Shown: positions 12,601 to 25,495, numbered from the stretch's first letter. The stretch is DNA of 64,000 bases from Apostichopus japonicus (GCF_037975245.1 NC_092579.1:7904001-7968000); one strand, 5' to 3'. Notes: generated from the letters alone by a model not told the origin. Made by a program: numbers and translations.

Positions 12601-15600
12601 CCCCTACCAACCTCCACCCCTCAACTCCCCTACAAGCACCACCACATTCCCTACTTTGTGTATGAAGATTGATATTGTGCCAGTCTGGTTTCACACTAAA
12701 GAGCTCAATTTTTTGCTTTGAAACAATCTAATGACTGCCAAACATGATCAAACCCACCTATGTTTTCATCTTCCACGGCTGCTTTCGATGTCTGGAATAC
12801 TTCTGCTAAGAGAATGGAGAGGTCAGCGCCACTACCATACTGTGGAAGACAATATTAAAAGAGGTTTAACACTTCATCTATGAACAATCTAGTTTAAGTT
12901 GATTTTACCATATATATTTATACCACATTATTTAATACTACCTTGAAAGTTACACACTAATTAAGAAAATACACTGTTTCCTGACTCGGACAAAATATTT
13001 CACATTCAAATGTACGAGGATGACATTTGTACCACTCCAAGATGCCTATTAAAATAGTAAGTACTGTACAAGTCACTAGATATATTTAAAGCTAAGATTG
13101 GCCATTATTCTCTCTATCTCTCTCTTTAATGGCGATGTTGTCCTTCAAAAGGGCGATCATAATATGAAAAGGCCCATTTAGCAATTCATTGTTTACATTT
13201 TGTCAAGTAGTTTTGCAGTGTACTAAGTAGACTTATATATATGACAAACTACAAATAGAAAGATTCTGCAAACAAAAACTATATAACAACTTTGCATTTA
13301 CTTGGCAAAATTTTGATTTATATATCGTTGCAATCTGCTAAAGAAAGAAAAACAACTTAAAAATTTCCTTCTTGATACCACATACATACAAGCAAAAGAA
13401 TTCAGCTTACTTGCTCATGTTCCAATAAAAGTGTAGCACCTGAGTAAAGAAGTTCTATAGCTTCAGCATGTTTTTTCTGTGACATATACCTGCAAAAATA
13501 GAAAAGTTGCAAAGAAAGAAGCATGAGGGACCCACAGGAAAATAGTTTAAGAACCATCAATGCAATAGAAGGCTTTAAAGTGAACCTGATGTAATTACAC
13601 ATGCATATCAGTCATGTTTTAAAAGAAAAATTCAGGACATGCTACAGTATATTCACTAATTTATTTTTAATTTGTTCAATCTGTTCTAGAGGATCCAATG
13701 GGGGAAATAAGCACCTCACCATCATGTGATTAACGCCGGTGCCTTCAAATCATAAGGTCCCCAGTTCGAGTCACTCCAAGATTAATGTATGTTGTCCAGT
13801 TACAGAGTTGTCGACAATTGACAATTCATTATCATGGACGTTAAATATGAACCTAAGAGACTGACTTCGGTCAGCTTGCGGCTTTGATCCAATGATGGTT
13901 TCTTTGCGAGTTCCTGCTTGCAGGAGGATCTCAAATACATACATGTTATTGTTAACTAAAATTGTATAAGAACAGAGAAAGACAATTTAGACTGTCAAAG
14001 TAGAAGGGTGTACAGTAAATTTGCAATGCTTGTTCTTTTAAAGGACAAGGGTTTTAAAAGTTTCATCCTACAACTATGTGATTTTACCCTTACTTTGATC
14101 AAATTCTGTCAGAAAGAGAAAAATAAATTTAGATTGTACAGGTCTTGAGTCAAAACGGTCAAAGAAAGGAAAAATGTCCAGGCTATAAATGCATTTATGC
14201 GTTAAGTTTAATGGTAGCACTCCAGTCAATGTGTGACATAATTCATCAAAGTGCCTCGGAATACAACATCGATTCCTCTATCTTCCATTGTGCAAATTTA
14301 GCTGTTTTTCATTGATATCATAAAAATTGAAACTGTGTTCAAAGGCAGAAAAAAATGGTTGCCAAACACAGTAACTACAGTGTATTTCAAAGCAGCTGTA
14401 CATAACAGTGTCAGCGAGTTAGGGGAAAAAGTTTCTGTAAATGAATCATGGACGCTAAAACTCCATGAGTATTGGTTTGTGTTTATGTTTGTAAGCAGAA
14501 AAGATTGGCATCAAGTTTAACAATGGTAATAGGTCGGCATTGTTTAGGTATTAATAATAATACTAACAATTCACTATTTAAACTAGGATAGGGATGTGAT
14601 GTGTCCATCTCAAAACAGTTTGAGAACAACAAAACAACAACTGTTTTAGATTGTGCACAAATACAAACCCCCTAGGCTTAGACTACTTAAAATTGGAATA
14701 TTCCAATGATGAATAGGACATGATCCGGCTATGGCCTAGTAGGAATAGTAATAAGTGGGGGCCGTGTCATTCCGCCATCGGTACTTGACGCAATAGAAAA
14801 TGTGCTCTTTCCGTCATAGAAAAAGGGCTTCTGCCATACTTTTTTTTGTATGGCGGAAAGAGTACATTATTGTTGGTGCATTGTATATATGCAATGTATA
14901 TTGCTTCGCTTTATTCTAGCTAGGGCTGCAGAATCCACAAAATCGGTTATTTAATTTGACAATCAGAATCGGTCTTTTTAATTAACAATCAGCCTAATTA
15001 AATTTGATTTATTCAACCAACTATTATATATTTCAAGACAGTGTATGGACTCTTACGAACTTACAATTAAAACTATTCAATCAACATGTACATTAAGACT
15101 GTGTATCAATTCCCCAATCTTGTCTGAACTAGTACAATTCAGTCTAACCAGCAAACTGTCACATTTGAAGAGGGTGTACCTATCCTTCCATGTGATTCAA
15201 AGAAAGTTTACCAATACATTCCTGTACACCACGGTAAAATCCATTCCTAAAATGTACCTTTTTCGCCATATGTTTCGAGCCTTTACGCCATGGCCAAACC
15301 TATGGCGAACAGGTATGGCCGTATGTACCTATCGCGGAATGGCACTAGATCAGTAACAAGTAGGTCTAACTAGGTGTCTTTCTTCGAAGTACATTCAAGT
15401 GATATTATCTGATATCTAATTTAAATTAGAGTTTAAACTAGGCCTTAATAACTTAGTGTACTGTAATGTAGAGGCTGTAATGTAGGGTAGTCCTAGCCTA
15501 AAGTTACTCGGTAGCTTTCATAGTCGCTCCCAATTTATTCCAAACAGGCTATATATGAAAGAAAAGTAAACGATCATGTCCTATGGTGACTTCTGGTTCG

Positions 15601-15892
15601 AAATGTTCGTATTTGGGTTAACCTAACTTTGACTTAGGCTATGCGAGCTTATGTGTGTTATAGCCTACGTCAATACCACTGGTACTAGCTATACCTATCA
15701 AGGCCTAACCTTAACACTAGGCCTGTATTATGCAAAGGGTTATCACTACCAGTCTTTGTCAAACCTTGTTAGGATGCAATACCTGAAGTAGAGAGTTCTG
15801 TACATCTGGTGAGCTTCATAGTATTTGCCTTCTTCTACACTTTTCTTGAGTTTAACAAGGACCCTACTCGTTCCTCCTCTCTTGCTAGACAT
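3647..15892 (-). CDS. GET4: GET4 (TRC35), Golgi-to-ER traffic protein 4 homologue, 8 coding exons
   Basis: Coding exons on the minus strand: 15783-15892, 13411-13489, 12758-12839, 11615-11767, 10406-10544, 9412-9552, 4283-4434 and 3647-3729. All junctions are GT..AG with matching phase. The joined reading frame is 939 nt, or 312 aa; human GET4 is about 327 aa. Recognisable stretches include [14 protein letters not shown] (exon 1), [10 protein letters not shown] (exon 2), [13 protein letters not shown] (exons 5-6), [11 protein letters not shown] (exon 6) and [16 protein letters not shown] followed by [18 protein letters not shown] (exon 7). The carboxyl end is short and acidic. Start: I chose the ATG at 15,892 (MSSKRGG); an in-frame ATG at 15,940 would add 16 residues. 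GET4 is an alpha-solenoid protein that, with UBL4A and BAG6, hands tail-anchored membrane proteins to the ATPase GET3/TRC40 in the cytosol. Intron 6 (4,435-9,411) is swollen by a 4-kb mobile element. Identification is firm; splice sites are by eye. Confidence 0.95.
4505..4811 (-). mobile_element. tRNA-derived SINE, family A, in GET4 intron 6
   Basis: Read on the minus strand it begins with a tRNA-like head: an A-box-like TGGCTAAGGTGTCGG, then a B-box-like GGTTCAATTCC about 35 nt later. It ends in AGCGCTATATAAAAAGC followed by ATTATT repeats, a tail like those of LINE-mobilised SINEs. A second copy at 11,900-12,196 has the same order and orientation. Confidence 0.85.
5140..9128. mobile_element. 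4.0-kb DNA element with 27-bp perfect terminal inverted repeats
   Basis: The ends are perfect 27-nt inverted repeats starting CAGTACTGATTTCGC and continuing TTAACTCCCGTT. A TA dinucleotide flanks each side (5,138-5,139 and 9,129-9,130), as in Tc1/mariner-like target duplications. Next to both ends lie AT-rich stretches with repeated TTTTTATCG motifs. The interior has no transposase-sized ORF; the longest, 111 codons at 8,225-8,560 on the minus strand, is unrecognised. It therefore looks non-autonomous. It sits wholly in GET4 intron 6 and accounts for most of that intron. The superfamily is uncertain. Confidence 0.8.
11900..12196 (-). mobile_element. tRNA-derived SINE, family A, in GET4 intron 3
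   Basis: Second copy of the element at 4,505-4,811, with the same tRNA-like head on the minus strand, the same body and the same GCGCTATGTGAAAAGC-type tail ending in an ATT repeat. Its middle is slightly shorter than in the first copy. Confidence 0.85.
13725..13945 (+). mobile_element. tRNA-derived SINE, family B, in GET4 intron 1
   Basis: Begins near GATTAACGCCGGTGCC, followed by a B-box-like AGTTCGAGTCACTCC. The body contains ATTAATGTATGTTGTCCAG and GACTTCGGTCAGCTTGC, and it ends GCGAGTTCCTGCTTGCAGG before an ACATACAT tail. Related copies lie at 38,398-38,632 and, inverted, at 47,474-47,690. Confidence 0.85.
14764..15345. mobile_element. Probable MITE in GET4 intron 1
   Basis: The ends form imperfect inverted repeats: GTGTCATTCCGCCATCGG on the left and, reverse-complemented, GTGCCATTCCGCGATAGG on the right. 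Both continue into GTAC. No convincing target duplication was found and no transposase is present. Internal motifs around GCCATA and ATGGCG also repeat in both orientations. Confidence 0.55.
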
Positions 15893-18660
15893 TTCTGCAG
15901 GTTTACGAGAACTCAGACTGATGAACATATGACCTATCACTCACTCGACAGGCTTTCAAACCGTTTTGCTCGGAAAAGATCGAAAGGAAGTTACATAGGG
16001 CCTAAGCCGAGATAGGCTAGGAAAAGAAATTTTCGACATCTTATGGCGAGCCATAAGGGTAAAAATCAGCAATGGGTCGGATTGGAGCAGTGGAGTTTCT
16101 TTTTGCCAAGTTTGAGCTGTTTCTTCAGTGTAAAAGACTTATGAAATGCAGTTTATGCCTTTGTACTAAATAATTTGTTACTATTTTTCATACTTTTGGT
16201 TTGAAATCAAGAGGGGCATCTTTGACCCAGTTGAATAATGGGGATATAAATGTTCAATTGCTACAGTTTCTTACTCCAAGATATTTTGTAAGAAATTTAG
16301 CACTGTAAAGCACAAACTTTCTGTTATTATTTTTCAAAGAGAGCGAGTGATTAGGACTTTGCTTCAACCTCAAAAGGAAATGTCTCATCCACAACTGATC
16401 ATGAGACATAATTCAATGGAAACAACAACCTCCTCCCTCCCCTCCCCTCCCCCCCCCCCCCACCAAAACTTAAACTTCAATTCCTGCTCAAACCATGCAT
16501 ATGCCTATATCATGAGTCTGAGTTGAAAACCTTGTCAACAATGAAAATAAAAGAATTACAGGTGAGTTGAGATGGGACATAGTGTATCAATAAGTAAAGT
16601 GCATTAGTTTGAATTAAGCAAAATGTCAGATGAGTCTAGCATATTGAAAAGTTTTGTAGGTACTGTATCTTAGTTGGCAAGTGATCTGTAGATAGAAACC
16701 CATTTCCTCAGTTGTGTAACAATCAGGATTGATGAGAGTGGGATATGGAAGGGGAGGGGTTGAAAGCCCAGGGAAATTACTGGGTCTGGGAAAGTGTGGG
16801 ATAAGGATGCTTACTTTGTTCATTATATTCCTTTTAGAGTAGTCACACATTGTTCCTGGACTGTTCGTCTAACTGAAGTATGTAATGTAGAAGGGCATTG
16901 GTCAGCACCTTTACAGTAACTACTGAAAAGTTGCAATCAGTGTTTCTTTCACAAGCTTATTGTAATTCAATACATTAACTTCACAAACAGAAGAAATGAG
17001 ACAAAAGTGAATAGACATAGCTTTGTTACGTAGGTGTATTATTAACTAATACTTAAATTGAATAAAATAACTCAGTACAGCTCATGAAAATGTCCACCGT
17101 GTCTACCTTGAAAGACATATTTATAAGGTCTTGAAACAATTACTGAAGAACTGATAGTTTTAAAATATAAAATGTTTAAAAAAGGATATACATCAGTAAT
17201 TTGATTTTTTTTCTTAACATTTTAAGACTTCCATTTAAGACAAATATATATTTAAAAAAAAATGTTTTACAGAAAAATAAATAAATAAAACCATGAGTTT
17301 GATGTCAGATGAAAAGACTTACACATAAAACTAGACACAAGGTGAAATCAAATACTGTATGGTAATGAATATACATTAGATGTGGTCTTTATGAATATTC
17401 TGTTTATATGGTATCACTTATGCAGCCACATAATTATAATTATTTTCAAGGTACCTATGGGTAGTGCAGGAGAGGTGGGGTAGGGGAAGGAAGTCAATGT
17501 AATTAATCAAGCTAAGACACCCTTCTAATTTTCACCAAATAAAAGTTCCTATGTGATTTAATTGTCTTTAAAATTAGTTCTGAAACGGCTAGACACTGTT
17601 TCACGTCAACTCAGAAAAATATATTTAACAAATTTGATATCTAATTCAAAACTTGTACTGAAACTTGACTAGTCAAGCAAATCAACTGCATTACTACATG
17701 CTTTGATTATCGGATAACATTGCAAAAGTTAATTCAACGCAAAAAGCTGCTTTAAACCAATCTAGGAAGAAAGAAAAAAATTCAAACACAGGGAAAGGTG
17801 GGAAAATTGGAATGTGGTGGTGAAGCCACATTTGGTAATGTGACTGCCTGACACAAATATCACATTGTGTACACATCAGAAAGTGAAAATGAGTTGTGCT
17901 ACGGATCATGGATACAAATTTCAAACCAATTAGAGTTGTGGTTCTGATGCAATTAACTGTAAATATAACTTATACTTTGCGTATATGTACAGGTCTGTTA
18001 AATTTGAATCCCCTTATATTTTTACTCACTACATTTGCCAACCCACTCTGAAGTTATACAAATTAATATTTAAGCACATGATTGAAGGAAACTTTACATT
18101 AGCGAGGAACAATTTCTAATCTGTTACAATTCCATGCCTAGCAAACCTTGCTTTTAGTTTCACACAGTCAGTTTCATCTAGACCCTCAGTCCTCTTTTCA
18201 AAAGAAATCTTGACATTTTTACAGAGATGAATAACTTACTTATGAGATTATGGTAAAATACTGATGCTAAGCAATGTATACATGTTGACATGTATTCAGG
18301 AAGGGAAAATGTTTCACAACATTTCAAATTTAAAAACCAATAAAATAAAAATATAAAAAATAAAAATACTAAACATTTGCAAGGTTTTCTTCAAATTTTA
18401 AGATGAAATGAAAAACTTTTCCTGGTCTTCATTTTCAACAGAATTTGCTCAAAAACAATTTCAGAGTTTACAATACCATCCAAAACAGAGAAAGAATTAA
18501 AATATCTTAGAATAACAACCTCAGTTGAAGAAGCTGCATGGATTAAGATGGGTTTGCAGATGGAATTATGTCCACCTGGGAGACTCGTTGAATAATTCTT
18601 TGTATGAATGAATGAATATAACTTCAGGTTTGCATATATTATTTTCACATAGAATCTAAC
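15893..18660. other. GET4 upstream region and intergenic sequence
   Basis: Contains the expected GET4 promoter and 5' UTR just above 15,892, but no TATA box stands out. A long C-rich run lies at about 16,430-16,463. ORFs in this stretch are short and unrecognised. No mobile element is evident. Confidence 0.4.
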
Positions 18661-19090
18661 ATGCGCACTTCGATTATACTAATCCCATTTGGAGTATGCT
18701 TTCTCAAATGGAAGTATTCTATATCCAATGAAAGCAAAACAATTTCCACTTGGATTATACTAATCCCATTTGGAGTGTGCTTTCTCAAATGGAAGTATAC
18801 AACATCCAACATTTGCGAGTATCCTATTACCAATGGAAGCAAACAATTTCCACTTGGATTATACTAATCCCATTTGGAGTGTGCTTTCTCAAATGGAAGT
18901 ATACTACATTCAATGCGAGTATCCTATTACCAATGCAAGTAAACAATTTCCATTTGAAATATACTATCCCCACAGCCAGCTTACAATTCCCACTAGTAGT
19001 ATACCATTTGCAGTGTTAGTAAACTATGTGCAGTGGGAGTATACAATTATCAACAGAGGTATACACTTTCCAGTGGCATTATATCCTACA
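18661..19090. repeat. Tandem repeat of about 80-105 bp units with shorter internal repeats
   Basis: Three long units carry TATACTAATCCCATTTGGAG, CTTTCTCAAATGGAAGTAT and CAATTTCCACTTG in order. They are followed by degenerate shorter units built on CAATG, AAGTATAC and TTCCCACT. The overlapping small ORFs on both strands are repeat translations. It lies between GET4 and MOSMO. Confidence 0.85.
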
Positions 19091-19747
19091 TTCTAATTTA
19101 CCAAGTAGGAGTACTTTTCTACACTGGGAGTAAATGATTCCCACTGTGAGGGTACAATTTCCACTTCAAACTGTACAGTCACTATGCCCACATTCAATTT
19201 AAATTTTTTCCATCTTTTGCGATGTTAGTGCACTATTCCTGCACTAGAAGTACATTACCAATTTATGGTAATTTGAACAACCTACAGTACACCCACTTTA
19301 AACACTCAACAAATAATTGTTGATAAGACTTATACTATCAAAACACGTTTCATTTATCCCTCTAAACCAAACTTTTGATAATTCAAACTGTCTGTAATAA
19401 GATGGTAATTAAGCCAGTCATCCCTTAAAATGAAAAATATGTGATGTACAGAAAAGTTATATTTTAAGTATACTCAATGCTCAAAGTGGCAAAAGAAAAA
19501 AAAGAAGAAAAAACAGAGTTTTTTAACTTAAAAGTACTTACTCTAAAATTTGAATAAAGATGTTGAATAAACTCATCTCCATAGAACATTAACTTATTTT
19601 TAACTTATTTTTTACTGGAAAAGTTACAAAGAGCTGCAAAGTGACCTTAATGTAGAAAAGGAGTTGTTCCTTTCTTTTAAATATATGAAGTTACATCCAT
19701 ATGCCCTTTTTATCAATAATAATAGCAATAATATTTGACAAAATTAA

Positions 19748-20211
19748 TAGGGATGCACCGGATCCAAATTTTTGGATCCGGCCGGAACCGGATTTTGCCG
19801 GATAGTACATGAAATCCGGCCGGACCGGATTTTTTCATTACACAAAAGAAAATCATTAATAAGAAGTAGAAGTATGAAACAAGGGGCAGATCTTAGGTGA
19901 GGTATACGCATATTATAAAGAAGTGAAATTAAGACCCCATTTATGAGATTAAATATAAATTAAACATGTTAAACCTAATTTTTCCTTCCTTTGAATGTTT
20001 TTATTAATTTTTGGAAATAGTTTATATTGATTTAAGTTAACACCAACACCTTTTTAAGGAATAATTCAGGCCAGATTTTGAAAAAGATCCAGCCAGATTT
20101 TGAAAAAGATCCGGCCGGATTTTGAAAAATATCCGGCCGGAACCGGAACTGGATAATTGCTCACTATCCGGCCGGATTGTCCGGACAGACCGGATATCCG
20201 GTGCATCCCTA
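19748..20211. mobile_element. hAT-like non-autonomous element (464 bp)
   Basis: Terminal inverted repeats TAGGGATGCACCGGAT at both ends and a perfect 8-bp target duplication AAAATTAA at 19,740-19,747 and 20,212-20,219. The subterminal regions are dense in CCGGCCGGA motifs. No coding capacity. Confidence 0.92.
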
Positions 20212-20219
20212 AAAATTAA

Positions 20220-22419
20220 TTCATCTTGCTAATAAACACAATACGATAGCCTGAATATATTCAATTTGTATACCATATTTCAATTGAACAGCACACCCAC
20301 ATACAAACTAAAAGAGAACAGTTCAATTATGGTTTTAATGTGTTACTGTTTTCCAAGGTAAACATATAAGTTGTGAATCAACAATGGGCAGTCGTATTCA
20401 TGTTGTTAAGCTGCCTTAGAATGTGGTAATTTTTTTATGACACATCCAACAGTTTGCAAGTTGAAGGAACTTTCTGGTGACTGAAGTTCTTTGTATAATG
20501 TTTATAAGGCATAAATGGAATTCAAAAGTTAAACACTTTAATACAGCACACATACAGAATACAACTGATAGCTTCCGCAAATTAGTAAGGATCATCTTGC
20601 TTCCTTTCATCCCGAACTTTACGATGGACGGAGTTGTTTGCTTAAATTATGCAAGGTACTTAAAGATGGAATGAATATAAAGAAGGCCATTACATGTCGT
20701 GAAAGAACACTGGATTTTCATTTTTGAATATCTCCATTATGTTCATATGAAGAAAACACACACACATATGTGCTTAATCATGTGAACCAATTGAACAACT
20801 TTCTTCAATGTTTTGCTATTTTTCTCTAACATGAACTACTAACTACACATTCATCTTGTATGTTAAAATTTCAAAACGTTAACTTTCCCAGTGGCAAATG
20901 TTTCTACTTGACCAGTTAGCACAGAATATTAACCTCACTGACAAAAGTGAGTATTTTTCACAAGTTTGGAGATGCAGAGAATATCTTTCATCCTCTCTTC
21001 TTCTGTGACTACACTACCATAATTTTCTGCCCTATGTCTGATCTTCTACCTCGCCCGTGCTAACTGCACTTGCAAGCTATCAATTCCCATACAGTGACTC
21101 TACACTTGCTCTATTACTATAGTACTATACTGCCTTCAACTTTGATAAATGACTGGGTGTTTAAGGTTAGGGTGTAATGAAGTCTATATCAGTTCTCTCT
21201 TTCCTAAACCATAGTTAGTATTTTTCTTGTACCTTCTAACAAGCTGCCACAGCAGTGTGAAGACTTCTTTAATCAATAAAATGAAGGTGTATGCAATATT
21301 TTATTTTTTTCTCTATTGTTTTTGAGTTTGTTTTTGTCTTGTTTTTAAGCCAATGATCAGGTCCATCCAAAAGACAACTTGATAGGACATTGGCTGATGT
21401 GTTGCTTCAAAGTCACTTACTCTCATATATTGAGAGTTAAGAGATACTTTAATAGCCAATCTCATAGCATGTTAGGTATAGGACAAGTTTTCCGAAAGGC
21501 TCACGAAGAGAGTTGCTTGCTCGTGTGAAATTGGAATCATAAACCAACTCACCTTACTACTCAGAGTTGCACCAAGATGAAACTTATAATGTTACAGTAA
21601 TGTTACATGAGTTACTAGTATTTACCCCATGGAGAAGAACCAGCCAATAAAGTTCAACAAACTTCAAGACTGTAAAGCGGAATGTACATTCTGATACCGA
21701 CTTACCGGTAAATTGAAACTTGGTTTGAGGACACGTATATAAAACTTCCACAAAAATCTAAAAAAGTGCTTCTAAAGTATGTTTCAGCATATGAGAATGT
21801 AAAAAATGCTCAAGGAAAATTCTCAGTATCTAACACAACAAGCTGTACAACTAAATGAAATGTGTAAAACAACTGAATGATGAACACAAAGTATTAAATT
21901 TACCAGGAACAACTAACAACTGTGATGGAGTGAAGACAAATGTGATGTTTTCCAAAACTAACATCACAGTATCAAAAGTGCCTAGTAAATGGAGTTAAGA
22001 CCCTGACTGTGCTACAATATCAGTGTACTGTTTAACTTACCAATGAGAAATCTTATTTTCAACTGCTTTAAAATAAATGACCGCAAAGCTAACAATTCTT
22101 ACATTCAAGAGTTTATCTCAACATGACAGCCAACTCTTACAGTAGTATGGCAACAATTGTGGCACAATTGTGGCAACTTGCAAGCTGCAGTGGCAGCTCT
22201 CAACTATCAGGGTTCCCTCTCTTATGATCTATAAAGCCTCTTCAAAGAGTTGTGTACATAATATTGCATTTCTTCGATACATTTAATTTACAGGTATAAA
22301 AACTTTTCTTCCTTCTTTGGCTTCTTACTAGATATAAAACAAACAAAAAAGGCACACATTTTGAAACTTGGATTAAAAAAGAAAAAAATAGTAAAGTAAG
22401 TAAAGCTGGTTTAATTTAC
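20220..22419. other. MOSMO downstream region
   Basis: No exon or mobile element recognised. It likely holds the MOSMO 3' UTR; a minus-strand AATAAA lies near 21,300, but the transcript end is not determined. Confidence 0.4.
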
Positions 22420-24346
22420 TCAAAACAAAGGTTGGCAAACCTTTTCTGCAAAGAGCTCTGACACAACTGTTATCACGATTGCTAGGAAGAAAATAACGTA
22501 CGATGGTCCGATACCAACAGACTTGGGCAACCTGTATGGTTTACCACCGATCTCATCTATGTAGAATCCGATGGGAAAGATGATAGCGGCTAGGCAAAGG
22601 CAGATCACTGGATGAGTAGAAGAAAAGAAATTCTCATAAAAGACTGTCAAATCTGTTTAGCTAAAAATTTGATGATTCAATACTCTGTTAAAATATATAC
22701 AAGTTTTGCAAGATTATTCGTTTCCTCAGCAAGTACAGTATATGACTTTCACTACACAACTTTCATCAAAATTCTAAAACGTATAGGCACTTTATCACAG
22801 CTTCGCATTGTAAATGTGTTGGTACTGTAGGATGCAGGTTGTCTTATGCAGACACTTGAAAAGCAACATTTTGAAATATAGTAGTACACTTTGACCACAG
22901 GAATTTCGATTTATACTTATGAAAATGAACAACAATCTTTCCATTGATGTCTATGGTTAAGTATGGTGGCTTAATAGGGCCATAGGAAAAAAATTGAGAA
23001 AAAAAAGTCAAAATTTTGAGAATTTGGGGAACCTCCCCCCCCCAATTTCCCTATAAAGCCACTGTAGTTAATACTATCAGTTTACTTACAACTCACGAAT
23101 TTGATCCAACTAGCATAAAGAAGTGACATGTACCTCCTCTGTAATGATCATGGCAGCAATAATGAGAGTATCAACCTACTCAAGACTACTGCTTGTACTT
23201 ACAACTGATAAATCCGATCCACCTGGCATATAGAAGCGCCTTGTACCTCCTCTGTGATACTATGATGAGGATACAGGTGGTCGTGAGGCAGATGATGGCA
23301 GCAATAATGAGCAGCAATGTTAGAAACCATTCTGGTGAGAGAGAGGGCTTGAAGCAAACTGTTTCTTTACCCAAAACCTTCATGCATTGAGTTAGCAGGC
23401 CAAGCATTATATTATCTGTTGGAAGACAAGAAATCCATCCAAAGTTCAAAGAAAAAGAAGTTTAACTTCAGGTACAAATGTACTTGCACACTGCAGTAGG
23501 ATAACTTGTAACAATCCGGAATCCAACCTCACAGAATGATATTGATAAAAAAAGCATCATAACAGATGTCGTAGTTGGACTGGAATTTTAAACTTATTCG
23601 GTAAAACCATAGCCATTGTGACCATTATCATTTACAGTATGTAAATAACCATATAACATATTAGTAGTTATTAAGTTATCACTCAATAATTTTTTTTTAC
23701 CTTAGCACTGTATTTACAGTAACTTGCATCCTGAAAGTTTAAATATTATTTCATGTTTCAGCAATAAAACTAAGTACTTCTTATGTTCTGTTTATCTCCT
23801 GCATTTAAATCAAACTTTCATATTCATCAACTGTTCAAGCAAACTAAAATTGAATGTCATTTGCAGGTCTAAACAGTGAATATCTTAGTGCTGCATTGAT
23901 CAGAAATTATATTAGTTGGTTTTGCATGCAGTAAAAATTAAAGTTGTATATACACTGTTTGCACTGAGATTCTCAGTATCTTTTTTGTTATCATAATTTG
24001 TGCTACAGAAATAAGAACATGAACCTCAAAAAGCACTGAACACTAAATTATTTCTTTGTGGTCCGGTGATAATTTAGTGTTCAAATTTTGCATAGCAGCT
24101 TTGAGAGCTCTAAATTTTGTCTGAAATAAAATACTGTGGGTTTTTGTGTACAAAACTGCAATGCATATTTTGCACTTGCATAGCAATTTGAATGTATTGT
24201 GATGCGATACTGATTAATTATTCCCTGGTGGTACCTGGAAAATCAGCATTCCTGGAGATAATCCACGCTGGATTAAACAGGCTTGTCACAACAAAAATAT
24301 CTGCCACGAAGAAGAGGGTACATGAAACAAGAAGGAGCTTATCCAT
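22420..24346 (-). CDS. MOSMO: MOSMO, modulator of Smoothened (ATTHOG) homologue, 3 coding exons
   Basis: Coding exons on the minus strand: 24235-24346, 23203-23415 and 22420-22607. Donors are gtacca and gtaagt, acceptors end in cag, and phases match. The product is 170 aa; human MOSMO is about 167 aa. Matching stretches are MDKLLLVSCTLFFVADIF at the amino end, LSPEWFLTLLLII, YARWIGFIS, then FPIGFYIDEIGGKPYRLP and the end FAEKVC. Four membrane helices are evident: about residues 4-24, about 58-84, one spanning the exon 2/3 junction, and one near the carboxyl end. In vertebrates MOSMO works with MEGF8 and MGRN1 to lower surface Smoothened and dampen Hedgehog signalling. It lies about 6.5 kb upstream of GET4 in the same orientation. 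Intron 2 carries a small MITE and a decayed partial copy of exon 2. Confidence 0.95.
22962..23066. mobile_element. Short MITE in MOSMO intron 2
   Basis: Terminal inverted repeats TATGGTGGCTTAATAGGG and, on the other end, CCCTATAAAGCCACTGTA. Flanks GTTAAG and GTTAAT look like a 6-bp duplication with one mismatch. The interior contains AAAGTCAAAATTTTGAGA, shared with the longer relative at 29,355-29,573. Confidence 0.75.
23090..23166 (-). pseudogene. Decayed partial copy of MOSMO exon 2
   Basis: Read on the minus strand it begins CTCATTATTGCTGCCATGATC, then jumps to CAGAGGAGGTACATG. It continues to encode a recognisable LLYASW and ends with the same AGTT|GTAAGT donor as the real exon 2 about 110 bp upstream in transcript order. 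Relative to exon 2 it has lost about 30-40 internal bases across a short ATCAT-like repeat, and it also lacks the 5' half. The frame is broken between the two parts. It is best read as a relic of a local exon duplication; use as an alternative exon is unlikely. Confidence 0.7.
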
Positions 24347-25376
24347 CAGAACTGGATTCAGCTACTGATGGATAACTTGGAGTGTTGGTGATGCATCTGA
24401 AAATAACAAAGAAGAGCAACTGTACTTAACTTGTTCTGCATCCTAATGAGCACTTTCACTCAACCATCTCAACTTGAATTGTATTCTCAATTACTTAACA
24501 AAGTTACTTCTTTAAACGTTTCTTCTATCAAACATTCTTAAGAAACAAATGTTAGGTCACTAATTAGTGAAGAAACTAAGTATTCTGACAATTATGTACA
24601 GTATGTATGTTTTTTCAATTTTTATTTATTAAAGGGTGTGAAGGCTCGTGCAGAAAAGAACGTCTAATGCCGGTAATCTGACCTAGTTTCGAAAGAGGTG
24701 TAACAGAAGTGTTAGACACCACCATCGATCCCAGAAAATACACACACAGCTTGCTATACCGTCGGTAATTAGACACTAGTGTACAGTCAATACATACAGC
24801 TACCGTCAATACCCACAAAACAGTGTACATAGCAGCGTGGACATCTCAGGTCTAGATAAAAGATAACAAAGTATCACGTTTCATTACTGTCTGCATTTTG
24901 TAAAGACAAGCAGAAAGCTTCACTAGCAAGCAACGGTAAGTTTACTTTTTTCAGAGCGCGGCATGCGGTTTGGGGCGAGTCTTCAATGCCTTTAATGATA
25001 AATCTATTTGTTGCTCTCATACAAAAACAAACTTCATCTGATGACAGAAAGCAGATACGACTGGAACTAGATAAAAACAGAGAACCACAGTAAATTAAAT
25101 ATTAAGCCAGGCACAGTTCAGGATCTTTTTGAAATTGAAGTACTTACTAGTTATCTATGATCAGAAGATCAGTAGAATAGGCTATACTGTTGGCAAGTCT
25201 TCAATACAATAAAAGTGCATTATGAAAATCAAAGCATACCTATATTTCCACCCACACACAGGAATATTTATTGGTATCTAGTTCTGATACTGCTTATTTT
25301 CTGCTTGCAATGTACTGTGTAACCATCACCTTTTGATTCATACAAGTCCCAATCTCCACATGCTATGTTTTGTGAT
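24347..25376. other. MOSMO upstream region
   Basis: Likely MOSMO 5' UTR and promoter, divergent from nothing recognisable. No further exon or mobile element was seen. Confidence 0.35.
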
Positions 25377-25384
25377 GTGTTTGT

Positions 25385-25487
25385 TAGTGCTGATAGTCGT
25401 AATCGAATAATTGCCAGTAGACGCGATGACACTTTGGAAGTTCAATTATGATCGCCCTCAAAACCTAAGAGTCCACTATCAGCACTA
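25385..25487. mobile_element. hAT-like MITE (103 bp)
   Basis: Terminal inverted repeats TAGTGCTGATAGT at both ends, with a perfect 8-bp target duplication GTGTTTGT at 25,377-25,384 and 25,488-25,495. No coding capacity. Confidence 0.9.
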
Positions 25488-25495
25488 GTGTTTGT

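Noticed and set aside
18661-19096. Overlapping ORFs of 65-108 codons
   Set aside because: Produced by tandem repeats; several frames and both strands are open together.
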